A DNA stretch of 64,000 bases from Lachnospiraceae bacterium UBA7182 (GTDB taxonomy: Bacteria > Bacillota > Clostridia > Lachnospirales > Lachnospiraceae): the NCBI GenBank assembly GCA_002491115.1, contig DKVI01000071.1:1-64000 (forward strand), read 5' to 3'. A program made the translations under genes and the position numbers. The notes beneath the pieces are model-generated. The model was given only the letters and a program-made list of their open reading frames with translations, did no database searches and had not been told where the DNA came from. This document shows positions 7,407 to 15,762 of the stretch, one piece after another; the first letter of the stretch is position 1; every line of letters begins with the position of its first letter.

Positions 7407-7561
7407 AAGGCCTGCATGCTCCAGATCAATAAGTGAGTGCAGGAAGGCCGAAGCGGAACTATCAACAGCGAAGGCCTGTATGCGCCAGATCAAAGAGTGG
7501 ACGCCGTCAGGCGGCCAGGAATTGATCTATAACCGGGCGCAGGAAGGCCGAAGCGGAACTA
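7407..7561 (+). repeat. Duplicated leader segment before the GntR gene
   Basis: Two imperfect copies. AAGGCCTG-ATGC-CCAGATCAA occurs at 7407-7429 and 7471-7493. GCAGGAAGGCCGAAGCGGAACTA occurs identically at 7439-7461 and 7539-7561. The copies differ by about 36 nt inserted in the second. The segment fills the roughly 200-nt leader; no gene is evident in it. Confidence 0.75.
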
Positions 7562-7575
7562 CAATGGAGGAACAA

Positions 7576-7956
7576 ATGAATGTAATTGTGAATCATTCAT
7601 CCATGCAGCCGATCTATGAGCAGATCTGCGGGCAGATCAAGAATAAGATCATGCACGGGGAGCTGACGGAGGGAGCGGCGCTGCCGTCTGTGCGGACGTT
7701 GGCCAAAGACCTTCGGGTCAGTGCCCTGACCGTGAAAAAATCCTACGACGCTTTAGAGCAGGAAGGTTTTATCACGACCATTCACGGCAAAGGCAGCTTC
7801 GTGTCCAGCGCCAACCAGGCAGGGATGCTCGAAGAGATGCGCCGGGAGGTAGAGGCAGGGCTTGAGACGGCGATCAGGAAAGGCCGAAGCTGCGGGATGA
7901 ACAACGAGGAAATTACGGAACTGTTTTACATTATATTGGAGGATTTAGGATGCTGA
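7576..7956 (+). CDS. GntR-family (YtrA-type) transcriptional regulator
   Basis: 126 aa. A winged helix (about 10-80; LPSVRTLAKDLRVSALTVKK, then YDALEQEGFITTIHGKGSFV) is followed by a short helical tail, the architecture of the YtrA subfamily. ATG 7576 is chosen because GGAGG ends 5 nt before it; the frame is open further upstream, but that region holds the promoter and duplicated leader. The last codons overlap the ABC ATPase start. YtrA-type regulators normally repress their own ABC operon and respond to cell-envelope antibiotics. Confidence 0.85.
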   Translation: MNVIVNHSSMQPIYEQICGQIKNKIMHGELTEGAALPSVRTLAKDLRVSALTVKKSYDALEQEGFITTIHGKGSFVSSANQAGMLEEMRREVEAGLETAIRKGRSCGMNNEEITELFYIILEDLGC

Positions 7957-8801
7957 TCAAATTAGATAAAGTAGAAAAACATTATTCTGCATTTCATTTA
8001 AACTGTTCTCTGGAAGTACCCGAGGGAAATGTGACGGCACTGATCGGGCCTAACGGGGCGGGAAAAAGTACCACATTTAAAATGATCCTGGGGCTGATCT
8101 TTCCTGACAACGGACGCGTCGAGCTGTTCGGGAAAGACAGCAAAGATCTGACCAGAGAAGACAGAGAAAAGTTAGGCGTTGTCTTGTCGGATTCCGGCTT
8201 TAGCAGTTATCTGGATGTCCAGGACGTCGCGTCCGTCTTGCACCATACTTACAGTACTTTTGACAGGAAGCATTTTCTGGATCGATGCGCAAAGTTCGGA
8301 CTGCCTGAAAAGAAAAAGCTGAAGGAATTTTCCACGGGCATGAAGGCAAAACTGAAAATACTGGTCGCCATGTCCCACGACACGAAGCTTCTGATTCTGG
8401 ACGAACCTGCCGCCGGGCTGGATGTGTTGGCGAGGGAAGAGATTCTGGATATGCTCCGGGAATACATGATTCCGGGGGACCGTTCGATCCTGATCAGTTC
8501 CCATATTTCCAGCGACCTGGAAGGGCTTTGTGATGATTTTTATTTGATCCATGAGGGAAAGATCCTGATGCACGAGGAGACAGATGTGCTACTGGGATCA
8601 TACGGACTTTTGAAGGTGACAGAAGAGCAGTATAAGGCAATGGACCGGAGCTATTTGCTGAGGAGGAAGCGCGAATCTTTCGGCTACAGCCTTTTAACAG
8701 ACCAAAAGCAGTTTTATCAGGAAAACGAGCCGAATCTTTCCATGGAGAAAGGTTCCATCGACGAAGTAATCACAATGATGATCAGGGGGGAGACAGTATG
8801 A
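7950..8801 (+). CDS. ABC transporter ATP-binding protein of the GntR operon
   Basis: 283 aa. Walker A GPNGAGKST near residue 33, an atypical signature FSTGMKAKLKI in place of LSGGQ, Walker B LLILDEPAAGLD, and an H-loop region LISSHIS. It ends in a C-terminal extension of about 70 residues. This belongs to the group of small ABC-2 exporters found behind GntR regulators (YtrB-like). It should energise the permease encoded 4 nt into its 3' end. Substrate unknown. Confidence 0.85.
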   Translation: MLIKLDKVEKHYSAFHLNCSLEVPEGNVTALIGPNGAGKSTTFKMILGLIFPDNGRVELFGKDSKDLTREDREKLGVVLSDSGFSSYLDVQDVASVLHHTYSTFDRKHFLDRCAKFGLPEKKKLKEFSTGMKAKLKILVAMSHDTKLLILDEPAAGLDVLAREEILDMLREYMIPGDRSILISSHISSDLEGLCDDFYLIHEGKILMHEETDVLLGSYGLLKVTEEQYKAMDRSYLLRRKRESFGYSLLTDQKQFYQENEPNLSMEKGSIDEVITMMIRGETV

Positions 8802-9433
8802 CAGGGTTATTGATAAAGGATTTGAGACTGTTTAAACATCAGGGGCGTTATTATCTTGTGGTCATTGCATTGTGCTGTGTACTCCAGTTCTTCAGCACGA
8901 GAGATTTTTCTTCTTTTATGACCAGTTACTTGTCATTTATGATTGTTATGTATACTTTTAGTTCTTTCAGTTATGATGAATATGATAACGGAATGTCATT
9001 TTTGATGACGCTGCCCTGTGGACGGCGGGCGTATGTGACTGAAAAATATATATTTACCGTTCTTCTGGTTACAGCCGGATGGATTGTGGGTGTAGTGCTT
9101 CGGGCAGCCGGGTACATGTCACGCTTTTCCATGGAAGGATATCGGAAAATTCTGGTCGAAGATCCCATCTATCTGCTGCTTGTCCTGATTTATGCAGGAT
9201 GTTCCATACCGGCGCTGATTTGGTTCGGCGCGGAAAAAGGACGCACCGCCATGCTGCTGGGCGTGGGTATACTGGCGTTTCTGGTCTACGCGGTCATGAA
9301 ATCAGGTATACGGATTCCGTTGGCAGATGCGGAGCCGGGATTGCTGCTTATGGTTCTTTTGATCCTTTGCATCCTGGTTCTGGGAATCTCTTACAGAGCT
9401 TCCGTATGTCTGATGGAAAAAAAGGAGTTTTGA
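8798..9433 (+). CDS. ABC-2 type permease of the GntR operon
   Basis: 211 aa, about six hydrophobic segments. It begins MTGLLIKDLRLFKHQGRYYL, a start typical of small ABC-2 permeases, and contains SSFSYDEYDNGMSFLMTLP, the DE-NG-L-TLP pattern common to these proteins. Its ATG overlaps the ATPase stop. Last gene of the operon; a hairpin follows at 9463. Likely exports or extracts an envelope-active compound, by analogy with YtrABC-like systems. Confidence 0.8.
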   Translation: MTGLLIKDLRLFKHQGRYYLVVIALCCVLQFFSTRDFSSFMTSYLSFMIVMYTFSSFSYDEYDNGMSFLMTLPCGRRAYVTEKYIFTVLLVTAGWIVGVVLRAAGYMSRFSMEGYRKILVEDPIYLLLVLIYAGCSIPALIWFGAEKGRTAMLLGVGILAFLVYAVMKSGIRIPLADAEPGLLLMVLLILCILVLGISYRASVCLMEKKEF

Positions 9434-9462
9434 CTTATTGAAAATTTTTAATTGATAAGAAA

Positions 9463-9507
9463 GAGCCGTCTACTTTTCCAGGAGCAGGACGGCTATTTCT
9501 TATTTTT
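9463..9507 (+). terminator. Terminator after the GntR-ABC operon
   Basis: AGCCGTC pairs with GACGGCT around a loop of about 18 nt, followed by ATTTCTTATTTTT. Placed 30 bp after the permease stop. Confidence 0.75.
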
Positions 9508-9520
9508 ACTGTGACACAAT

Positions 9521-9563
9521 AAAAAAGTGAAAAAACCTTGCATTTACAATGTTTTCTCACTCT
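9521..9563 (-). terminator. Terminator of the tRNA pair
   Basis: On the minus strand GTGAGAAAAC pairs with GTTTTTTCAC (one G-U) and is followed by T residues at 9521-9526. It lies directly after the 3' end of tRNA-Ala. Confidence 0.65.
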
Positions 9564-9564
9564 A

Positions 9565-9637
9565 TGGAGCATATGGGATTCGAACCCACGGCCTCAACAA
9601 TGCGAATGTTGCGCGCTCCCAACTGCGCTAATGCCCC
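9565..9637 (-). tRNA. tRNA-Ala (anticodon CGC)
   Basis: Folds as a standard cloverleaf: acceptor GGGGCAT/ATGCTCC with one G-U pair, D stem GCGC/GCGC, anticodon stem CAACA/TGTTG with loop TTCGCAT, T arm GTGGG-TTCGAAT-CCCAT, discriminator A. The anticodon CGC reads GCG. CCA is not encoded. Confidence 0.95.
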
Positions 9638-9651
9638 GTTTATTTAAAAAG

Positions 9652-9725
9652 TGGAAGCAATGGGGCTCGAACCCATGACCTCTCGCGTGTGAGGCGAACG
9701 CTCATCCCAGCTGAGCTATGCTTCC
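9652..9725 (-). tRNA. tRNA-Val (anticodon CAC)
   Basis: Acceptor GGAAGCA/TGCTTCC, D stem GCTC/GAGC, anticodon stem TTCGC/GCGAG (one G-U) with loop CTCACAC, T arm ATGGG-TTCGAGC-CCCAT, discriminator A. The anticodon CAC reads GTG. Cotranscribed with tRNA-Ala, 14 nt apart. Confidence 0.95.
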
Positions 9726-9734
9726 GTGTTTTTT

Positions 9735-9762
9735 ATTATAGCACTTCTGGAAGAAAATACAA
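9735..9762 (-). promoter_or_regulatory. Promoter of the tRNA pair
   Basis: Minus-strand TTGTAT (9757-9762), 16 bases, TATAAT (9735-9740), ending 9 bp before the tRNA-Val 5' end. Confidence 0.75.
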
Positions 9763-9878
9763 GATAAAATTTAAGAAAAAGTAAAATCTTTTGGATACTG
9801 TATGACAAGCAGGGTAGAATGTGCTACAATAATCCTGCAACAGTGACAGACAAGGATCATGTTGGAGGCAAAAAAGAA

Positions 9879-11069
9879 ATGATAAGCTGGAAAAAAGCAG
9901 GACTGTTTTTTACATGCGTTTTGCTGCTTATGACAGGATGCGGTAAAGAGGCAGAAGATACAGACAGAATAGAAGTCAGAGAAATTGACAGTGAAGCAGG
10001 GACGGACACAGACGCGCAGGAGCGCAAAGAAGCATCGGATGAAGAAGCAGAAACGGCGTCTTCGACGGAGGCCTCCAGAGAGCTTACCGTTCAGGAACTC
10101 CGGGATTTTTCCGTCTGGATCGATGCAGGGGATAATCATGGCAATTATGGATTTCTCTTATCAGAATACGACCGCCCGCAGGATGTGGACCTGGACCAGG
10201 TATTTTATACGGGCGCGGGTCTGTCCGTGGAATCCATGAGTCCCGAGGAGGAACAGGCATATCTTAAAGCAACCGGCCAGGAAGAAATCTATACAGACAC
10301 CACAAGACTGACCACAGAAGATATAAAAGGATTTCTGGAAAAGAAGCTTGGAACTTCTTATGAAGAGATGACCCGCCCCCTTTCCTGGACGTATCTGCCG
10401 GAATATGATATCTATATCCATGAACATGGAGATACGAATTATATGAATTTTACCTGTGTAAGCGGCAGGCTGACAGAAGAAGGGCTTTATGAGCTGGAAT
10501 GCGTGCCGGGAGATACAGAATATGTGCCGGAAGAATTTTGCAGTCGTTTGACACTGAAGAAAAACGGTTCCGACTGGCAGTTTGTTTCCAATGCGCATGT
10601 GGAAGGACTCAGCTATTCCATGGATATATGGAAGATTGATGACCAGTGCTTTGATACGGAACTGGAAGGCTGGGGAGAAGTGACCTTTACTTCCTATGCG
10701 CCTGCCGAAAGCGCATATGGAAATCAGGACGTCTGCTTTAAGCTGATAAAAGATGACCAGACGGTGTATCAGTTTCCCCCTGTGGAAGAGGGGAACTACC
10801 GATACGGAAAACGGTTTCAGAAGATAGAAGCGGTCAGCTTTCAGGATTATAATAATGACGGCAACCGGGATGTGATCCTGATTATAAAATATGAACCTTT
10901 TGTAAGCGACGACGATGTAAATCCGACGGAAGTGCGTCTCTATCGGAACCGGCCGGAAACCAGGGATTTTCTGCTTGATACGGACAAGATGGATTTTCTG
11001 AATATCAATCGGTACAATAACAGTATTCAGGAAGTGTTAGAACACATAGACGGCGGAAGGGAGGAGTAA
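9879..11069 (+). CDS. Secreted lipoprotein of unknown function
   Basis: 396 aa. Signal peptide with a lipobox (MISWKKAG..LLLMTGC; Cys at about 23), then an acidic low-complexity linker (about 24-65) and a soluble domain. A GGAGG 10 nt upstream selects ATG 9879 over an earlier in-frame ATG at 9819. Residues about 140-250 (LPEYDIYIHEHGDTNYMNF) weakly recall IseA-type domains, and FQDYNNDGNRDVILI near 345 looks like an FG-GAP/Ca-binding loop. No confident family. NnrE follows 4 nt later. Confidence 0.7.
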   Translation: MISWKKAGLFFTCVLLLMTGCGKEAEDTDRIEVREIDSEAGTDTDAQERKEASDEEAETASSTEASRELTVQELRDFSVWIDAGDNHGNYGFLLSEYDRPQDVDLDQVFYTGAGLSVESMSPEEEQAYLKATGQEEIYTDTTRLTTEDIKGFLEKKLGTSYEEMTRPLSWTYLPEYDIYIHEHGDTNYMNFTCVSGRLTEEGLYELECVPGDTEYVPEEFCSRLTLKKNGSDWQFVSNAHVEGLSYSMDIWKIDDQCFDTELEGWGEVTFTSYAPAESAYGNQDVCFKLIKDDQTVYQFPPVEEGNYRYGKRFQKIEAVSFQDYNNDGNRDVILIIKYEPFVSDDDVNPTEVRLYRNRPETRDFLLDTDKMDFLNINRYNNSIQEVLEHIDGGREE

Positions 11070-11073
11070 GCAT

Positions 11074-11757
11074 ATGATATCATTACTGGCAACGGCTGCC
11101 CAGATGAAAGAACTGGACCGGGCCGCCATAGAGGAACGAAACATTCCTTCTCTTACACTGATGGAGCGGGCGGCGCAGGCAGTCGCGGACAGAGCGGCGC
11201 AGATGATACAGGTTTCCGGGCAGGAGCCGGGAGAAGTGGTCGTTTACTGCGGTCCGGGAAATAACGGCGGGGACGGGATCGCGGCCGCGAGAATCCTGAT
11301 GGAACGGGGGTTCAAAGTCCGGGCGTTCCTTGTGGGAAAAAGAGAAAAGATGACGGCGGATTCCTGCGCCATGGAGAAGAAGCTGCTTGACGCAGGCGGG
11401 AAACTGGAAGATTTTATGCCGGGAACCGCGCCGGATCAGGAGACGCTTTCCGGATGCAGTTGTATGATCGACGCTCTGTTCGGGGTAGGGCTTAAGCGTC
11501 CGGTGGCCGGAGACTTTTTATCGGCAGTCCGGCAGATCAACCAGGAAGACTGTCCGGTCGTCGCATGCGATCTTCCCTCCGGGGTGGATACGGATACCGG
11601 CGTCATATTAGGAGAGGCCGTCCGGGCCGACTGGACTGTGACATTTACCTGTTTGAAACGCGGACTGGTGCAGGGGGAAGGAAAAGAGTGTGCAGGAAAG
11701 GCGGAAGCAGTGTCCATTGGGATTCCCGAAGAACTGATCTTTCAGATCATCTGTTAA
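11074..11757 (+). CDS. nnrE: NAD(P)H-hydrate epimerase, single-domain
   Basis: 227 aa YjeF_N protein. It interconverts R and S forms of hydrated NAD(P)H so that the NAD(P)HX dehydratase can repair them. Visible motifs: LMERAA near the N-terminus, CGPGNNGGDGIAAAR (about 53-67), MIDALFGVGL (about 130) and CDLPSGVDTDTG (about 165). The usual C-terminal or adjacent dehydratase domain (NnrD) is absent from the gene and from the window. The start follows the lipoprotein stop by 4 nt, so the two are probably cotranscribed. Cytoplasmic. Confidence 0.9.
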   Translation: MISLLATAAQMKELDRAAIEERNIPSLTLMERAAQAVADRAAQMIQVSGQEPGEVVVYCGPGNNGGDGIAAARILMERGFKVRAFLVGKREKMTADSCAMEKKLLDAGGKLEDFMPGTAPDQETLSGCSCMIDALFGVGLKRPVAGDFLSAVRQINQEDCPVVACDLPSGVDTDTGVILGEAVRADWTVTFTCLKRGLVQGEGKECAGKAEAVSIGIPEELIFQIIC

Positions 11758-11791
11758 AGGCAAATATGGAGATAGAAAGAAGGCTTATTTA

Positions 11792-13159
11792 ATGGAAGAC
11801 AGACAGAAAATACAGTTATTTGAGGAGGCGCCTGTACCGAAAGCCGTTATGACCATGTCGGTGCCGATGATTATCAGTTCACTGGTCATGGTTGTCTATA
11901 ATCTGGCGGATACCTATTTTGTGGGTATGGTTAACGACCCGATACAAAATGCGGCCGTAGCCCTTGCCGCGCCGGTTCTTCTGGCGTTTAACGCGGTGAA
12001 CAACCTGTTCGGTGTAGGAAGCTCCAGTATGATGAGCCGCGCCCTGGGAAGCAGGGAGTATGATACCGTATACAGAAGCTCCGCATTCGGTTTTTACTGC
12101 GCCCTTTTAAGCGGCGCCTTGTTTTCTCTTTTGTATACGGTGTTTCGGCAGCCGCTTCTTGTGCTTCTTGGCTCGGATGCCTCTACGGCGGCGGCCACCG
12201 GCGAATATTTAAAATGGACCGTTACCTGCGGCGCGGTGCCTGCCATATTAAATGTGGTGTTTGCCTATCTGGTGCGGGCGGAAGGATCGTCTCTGCACGC
12301 CAGCATCGGGACCATGAGCGGCTGTCTTTTAAACATCGTTCTTGACCCTGTCTTTATCCTGCCCTGGGGACTGAATATGGGGGCAGCAGGGGCAGGGCTT
12401 GCAACGTTTCTTTCCAACTGTGCAGCGTGCCTGTACTTTTTCATCCTCCTGTATGTTAAACGGGGAAAGACTTTTGTATGCATCAGGCCGTCCATGTTCA
12501 GCCTGAATAGAAAGATCGTCGGCAGTATCTGCGGTGTCGGCATTCCCGCGTCCATCCAGAATCTTCTGAATGTCACGGGAATGACCGTCCTTAATAATTT
12601 TACATCCGTTTACGGAGCCGACGCGGTGGCGGCTATGGGGATTTCCCAGAAGATCAATATGGTCCCCATGTATATTGCACTGGGGCTTTCCCAGGGCATC
12701 ATGCCGTTAGTCAGCTACAACTATGCCAGCGGCAATACAAAGCGCATGAAACAGACGGTAGGATTTTCTGCCAAAATATCCATTACATTCCTGACGCTTA
12801 TAACGATTGGTTATTATTTCGGAGCTTCCTTTCTCATCGGTTTATTTATGAAAAATGAAACGATCATTGCTTATGGAAGCCGTTTTTTGCGGGGCTTATG
12901 TCTGGCGCTGCCGTTTTTATGTATGGATTTTCTGGCAGTGGGCGTATTTCAGGCCTGCGGCATGGGAAGCAAATCACTGGTCTTTGCAATCCTTCGTAAG
13001 ATTGTGCTGGAAATTCCGGCGCTGTATATTCTGAACCGCCTGTTTCCGCTGTACGGCCTTGCGTTTTCGCAGTTTACGGCAGAGGTTGTTCTCGCCGTCG
13101 CGGCTGTCGTTGTCCTGTTCCGGCTCTTCCGCCAGTTGGAACATCGTCCGGCAAATTAG
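11792..13159 (+). CDS. MATE family efflux transporter
   Basis: 455 aa, twelve predicted membrane helices in two halves, normal for the family. The N-terminal segment EEAPVPKAVMTMSVPMIISS and YNLADTYFVGMV near residue 45 are typical of the MATE subfamily found in clostridia. Such carriers export cationic drugs or metabolites in exchange for Na+ or H+. AGAAGG precedes ATG 11792. It lies 34 nt after nnrE. Its substrate cannot be read from sequence. Confidence 0.9.
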   Translation: MEDRQKIQLFEEAPVPKAVMTMSVPMIISSLVMVVYNLADTYFVGMVNDPIQNAAVALAAPVLLAFNAVNNLFGVGSSSMMSRALGSREYDTVYRSSAFGFYCALLSGALFSLLYTVFRQPLLVLLGSDASTAAATGEYLKWTVTCGAVPAILNVVFAYLVRAEGSSLHASIGTMSGCLLNIVLDPVFILPWGLNMGAAGAGLATFLSNCAACLYFFILLYVKRGKTFVCIRPSMFSLNRKIVGSICGVGIPASIQNLLNVTGMTVLNNFTSVYGADAVAAMGISQKINMVPMYIALGLSQGIMPLVSYNYASGNTKRMKQTVGFSAKISITFLTLITIGYYFGASFLIGLFMKNETIIAYGSRFLRGLCLALPFLCMDFLAVGVFQACGMGSKSLVFAILRKIVLEIPALYILNRLFPLYGLAFSQFTAEVVLAVAAVVVLFRLFRQLEHRPAN

Positions 13160-13280
13160 AAAGAAAGGGGTTGCCGCGGCGAAACGGCAGCCCCTGTAGG
13201 ATGGAAGCGGAAGAATGGAAAATCATGCATTCTGCTCAATTTTTAAAGATTTTATAAGAAATTTTCGTCAGAAAGAACAT

Positions 13281-13431
13281 TTGACTTTCCCGAAAAGAAT
13301 ATGATAAACTCATAGAGTAAAGGAAAAGAAAGCATACATGATGACACAGGTAGTGCAGAGCACATAAATCTGATTACGGAACATGGCTTACGTTTTGGAG
13401 AAGAATGTGCAGAAGTTTGCCTGTGTTTTTT
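13281..13431 (+). ncRNA. Candidate structured leader/attenuator before the DUF2798-like gene
   Basis: The 338-nt gap 13160-13497 holds a GC-rich hairpin (13169-13196), a probable promoter (TTGACT 13281, GATAAA 13303, 16 bases) and a nested structure: outer stem ACACAGG (13344-13350) with CCTGTGT (13420-13426), inner stem GCACAT (13360-13365) with ATGTGC (13405-13410). A run of six T residues follows the outer stem. This layout resembles a terminator-controlled leader. I match it to no known riboswitch class. Confidence 0.45.
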
Positions 13432-13497
13432 GTGTGCCGGAAATCCGAAAAAACGCATCAAAAGAGAAGATGCAGAATTTTAAACAGGAGGAAAAAT

Positions 13498-14067
13498 ATG
13501 CCAGGTAATCAGTTTGAAAGGATGGTATTTGCCTTTTTGACCGTACTGGTGACGGTTCATGCTTATGTATTTTACAGTCTGTATGTAGTGAATGGTTCTC
13601 TGCTGATGCAGTTGACCGGCGCAGATTCGGTGCTTCACGCGTTAGATGCCCAGGGAGGGGTCTACATGCTCGGAAGGATGGTGCCCATACGGGCGGTGAT
13701 CCTGGTGGAGTTTGTGCTGGCCTATGGGCTGGAATGTCTCATGGGAAGTCCCTTTTCTTTTCGTTTTGCCTGTAAAAATTTCGAGCCGGGGAAGACACAT
13801 CCGGTTATTTTTGAGAGTGCCGTGATCTGCGCTACCGTGGGGTTGATGTGCCCGGTTATGAGTTTTCTGGCCGCATGGCTGTACTATCCGTATTATTCGG
13901 GTTTCTGTCTGCTGACCCTGCTGGCGAATTGGCTGAAGCTGGTGTGCCTGAATTTCCCTTTCGCATTTTTCAGCCAGCTGTTCTTTATCCAGCCGCTGAT
14001 CAGAACCGTCTTTAAGGTGCTGTTCCGCAAAGAGCGCATGGATGCTGCAGAAGGTTTGTCTGCATAA
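13498..14067 (+). CDS. DUF2798-like membrane protein
   Basis: 189 aa, about four membrane helices (about 8-28, 62-82, 100-125, 145-175). The N-terminus (NQFERMVFAFLTVLVTVHAY) and the conserved spacing of the first helix suggest a DUF2798-type protein; function unknown. ATG 13498 is chosen because AGGAGG sits 7 nt before it; the open frame reaches 13405 but overlaps the structured leader. A hairpin terminator follows. Expression may depend on the leader at 13344-13431. Confidence 0.65.
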   Translation: MPGNQFERMVFAFLTVLVTVHAYVFYSLYVVNGSLLMQLTGADSVLHALDAQGGVYMLGRMVPIRAVILVEFVLAYGLECLMGSPFSFRFACKNFEPGKTHPVIFESAVICATVGLMCPVMSFLAAWLYYPYYSGFCLLTLLANWLKLVCLNFPFAFFSQLFFIQPLIRTVFKVLFRKERMDAAEGLSA

Positions 14068-14082
14068 GCAGTAGATGAATAG

Positions 14083-14110
14083 AGGGATGGCATCTGCCAT
14101 CCCTTTATAA
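14083..14110. terminator. Bidirectional terminator between convergent genes
   Basis: AGGGATGGC and GCCATCCCT form a tight hairpin followed by TTTATAA on the plus strand. It separates the DUF2798-like gene from the converging XRE/TPR regulator. Confidence 0.7.
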
Positions 14111-14130
14111 AAAAACGAAACATAATTTTT

Positions 14131-15201
14131 TTACAGCCTGCGGCGGTACTTTTCAATCAACGCCTGAAAAGACGGCTCCTGACGAAGAAATTCGTACTCC
14201 GGCGACTGCTCTAAAGCGGCGATCATAGGCGGAAGGATCGACGCAGAAGGATCTTTTGCAAAGGCTTCGGGGATCTGGTCATACAGAGGGCAGTCGCTTA
14301 ATTCCCACAGGTGAGAGATGGAAGAAAGCAGCGCTTCCACCAGCCGTATGCTTTCTTCTTTTTCTTCTTTGGCGAGCGCAATGTCCAGGGGGAGGATGAA
14401 TCTGAAATAATCGCCGTAGCCCAGAATCGTGACCGCCTGTCCGGTGATTTCGGCAATTCGGGAAGCTTTTTCCAGGTTGCCGCCGGCGAGCTGTACTTTT
14501 ACCAGACGTGTCAGGGTGCCGTTTAAATCCATGACCGTCGTAAACAGTTTTCTTTGAAGCAGCTTTTCCGCTTCTGGAAGCTGTTCTTTTTTACTCAGAT
14601 ACAAGTCTGCCTGAGTGACTTTTTTATCCAGCACATTGTATTCAGGCAGAAGATCAATCATTTCCTGCGCTTTGTCGTACTCCTTTTGTGTCATATACCG
14701 CGAGGCGAGCATAAAGGCTGACGAAATTTTCAGTTTTTCATCTGTTCCTTCCACGACCCGTCGGTGCCAGGAGAGGATCTTATCCTCATAAGGGAATCTT
14801 TCTTCGGCGGATAAGGTGGACATAATTAGTGTACCCTCCAGAACCAGAGCAAAAGTATGAAGCATGGACACACAGTAAGGATATTCCCGGACCTTCTGTT
14901 CCATAAAAGCAACGGCTTTGGAGAGCCCTTTTTCTTTTCCTTCTTCTTTCAGAATTTCAGAGATTGTGCTGCAAAATTTCTGAATTTCCTGCTCGGACGG
15001 CTCTTCGCGGAAACACAAAAGCACGTTTGGCTCTGTCTTTAAGACCCTGGCCAGGGCGGGCAGAAGCGTAATGTCCGGATAGCTGACGCCGGATTCCCAC
15101 TTGCTGACGGCGGGCGTGGATACGCCCAAGTATTCGGCGATCTGTTCCTGGGTAAGTCCCAGCTCTTTTCTTTTTTCACGTATTTTCTGATTCATCGGCA
15201 T
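14131..15201 (-). CDS. XRE-family regulator with TPR-like helical C-terminus
   Basis: 356 aa. The N-terminal HTH_XRE (about 5-60; LGLTQEQIAEYLGVSTPAVS, then KWESG) is followed by about 290 residues of helical repeats, the layout of RRNPP-like or tetratricopeptide regulators that may sense peptides. The start is at ATG 15201 or at the in-frame ATG 15192 (GGAAAT upstream). A probable promoter TTGTAC-N17-TATGAT lies just upstream and contains an ATCATTCCGGATGAT dyad, so self-regulation is plausible. The regulated partner is not obvious. Confidence 0.75.
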   Translation of the reverse strand: MPMNQKIREKRKELGLTQEQIAEYLGVSTPAVSKWESGVSYPDITLLPALARVLKTEPNVLLCFREEPSEQEIQKFCSTISEILKEEGKEKGLSKAVAFMEQKVREYPYCVSMLHTFALVLEGTLIMSTLSAEERFPYEDKILSWHRRVVEGTDEKLKISSAFMLASRYMTQKEYDKAQEMIDLLPEYNVLDKKVTQADLYLSKKEQLPEAEKLLQRKLFTTVMDLNGTLTRLVKVQLAGGNLEKASRIAEITGQAVTILGYGDYFRFILPLDIALAKEEKEESIRLVEALLSSISHLWELSDCPLYDQIPEAFAKDPSASILPPMIAALEQSPEYEFLRQEPSFQALIEKYRRRL

Positions 15202-15312
15202 ATCGGGTTATTTCCTTTCTGTTTTGTGCTTTTATCATATCATCCGGAATGATGAGGTACAATTGAAGAAATTTTAATAAAACAGGAAAGAAAATTAACT
15301 TCCGGTTAATTT

Positions 15313-15762
15313 TTATAAAACATGCCTTTTATAACATCTTTGTTCATAAATTTCTTTCAAATTATCAATGGCCATTTCAACGTCAAGGGTATGGAAACCA
15401 AGCCAGCATTCACTCATTGTTTTAGCATCGGCAATTTTATATATTTCACGGCTATATTTACCCGTGTAGTAATGCCAATAGCGATAGGTATATCCTGTCC
15501 AATACATTATTTCCTGGGAATAAATCATGCCAGCCTTTTTGAGCCCGTTCATTTCATCATTTAGTTCCTCGAGAATATATTCCTCGCCCGCCCATTGCAA
15601 TCGATCATAGACATCATCAAGGGCAGCCGCGGTTTTACTGTTCATAAAAGATTCTATAAATAATGGACAATCCAATCTGGCTTTTAGAGCAAGTTCAAAC
15701 AATCGTCCTTGTATATCGCAAAGCTGACGTTTTTCAAGAGTGAGTTTTTTCATTTTATTCAC
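15313..15762 (-). CDS. DUF3791-like partner of DUF3990 module 2, probable antitoxin
   Basis: 149 aa. It shares two regions with the protein at 6635: CPLFIESFMNSKTAAALDDV with its GEEYILEEL continuation (DUF3791-like), and MYWTGYTYRYWHYY plus FHTLDVEMAIDNLKEIYEQR. The XRE domain found in the module 1 partner is absent; the protein ends right after the shared region. Its ATG overlaps the DUF3990 stop by 8 nt, so translation is coupled. Likely neutralises the toxin by binding; without an HTH, autoregulation would need another factor or direct binding by the complex. Confidence 0.65.
   Translation of the reverse strand: MNKMKKLTLEKRQLCDIQGRLFELALKARLDCPLFIESFMNSKTAAALDDVYDRLQWAGEEYILEELNDEMNGLKKAGMIYSQEIMYWTGYTYRYWHYYTGKYSREIYKIADAKTMSECWLGFHTLDVEMAIDNLKEIYEQRCYKRHVL

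Noticed and set aside
7297..7575. Longer GntR protein starting at 7297
   Set aside because: The extra codons cover the upstream terminator loop, the promoter and the duplicated leader. GGAGG before ATG 7576 gives a normal 126-aa YtrA-type protein.
13169..13196. Rho-independent terminator after the MATE gene
   Set aside because: The GGGGTTGCCG/CGGCAGCCCC hairpin is good, but it is not followed by a T run, so it was not listed as a terminator.
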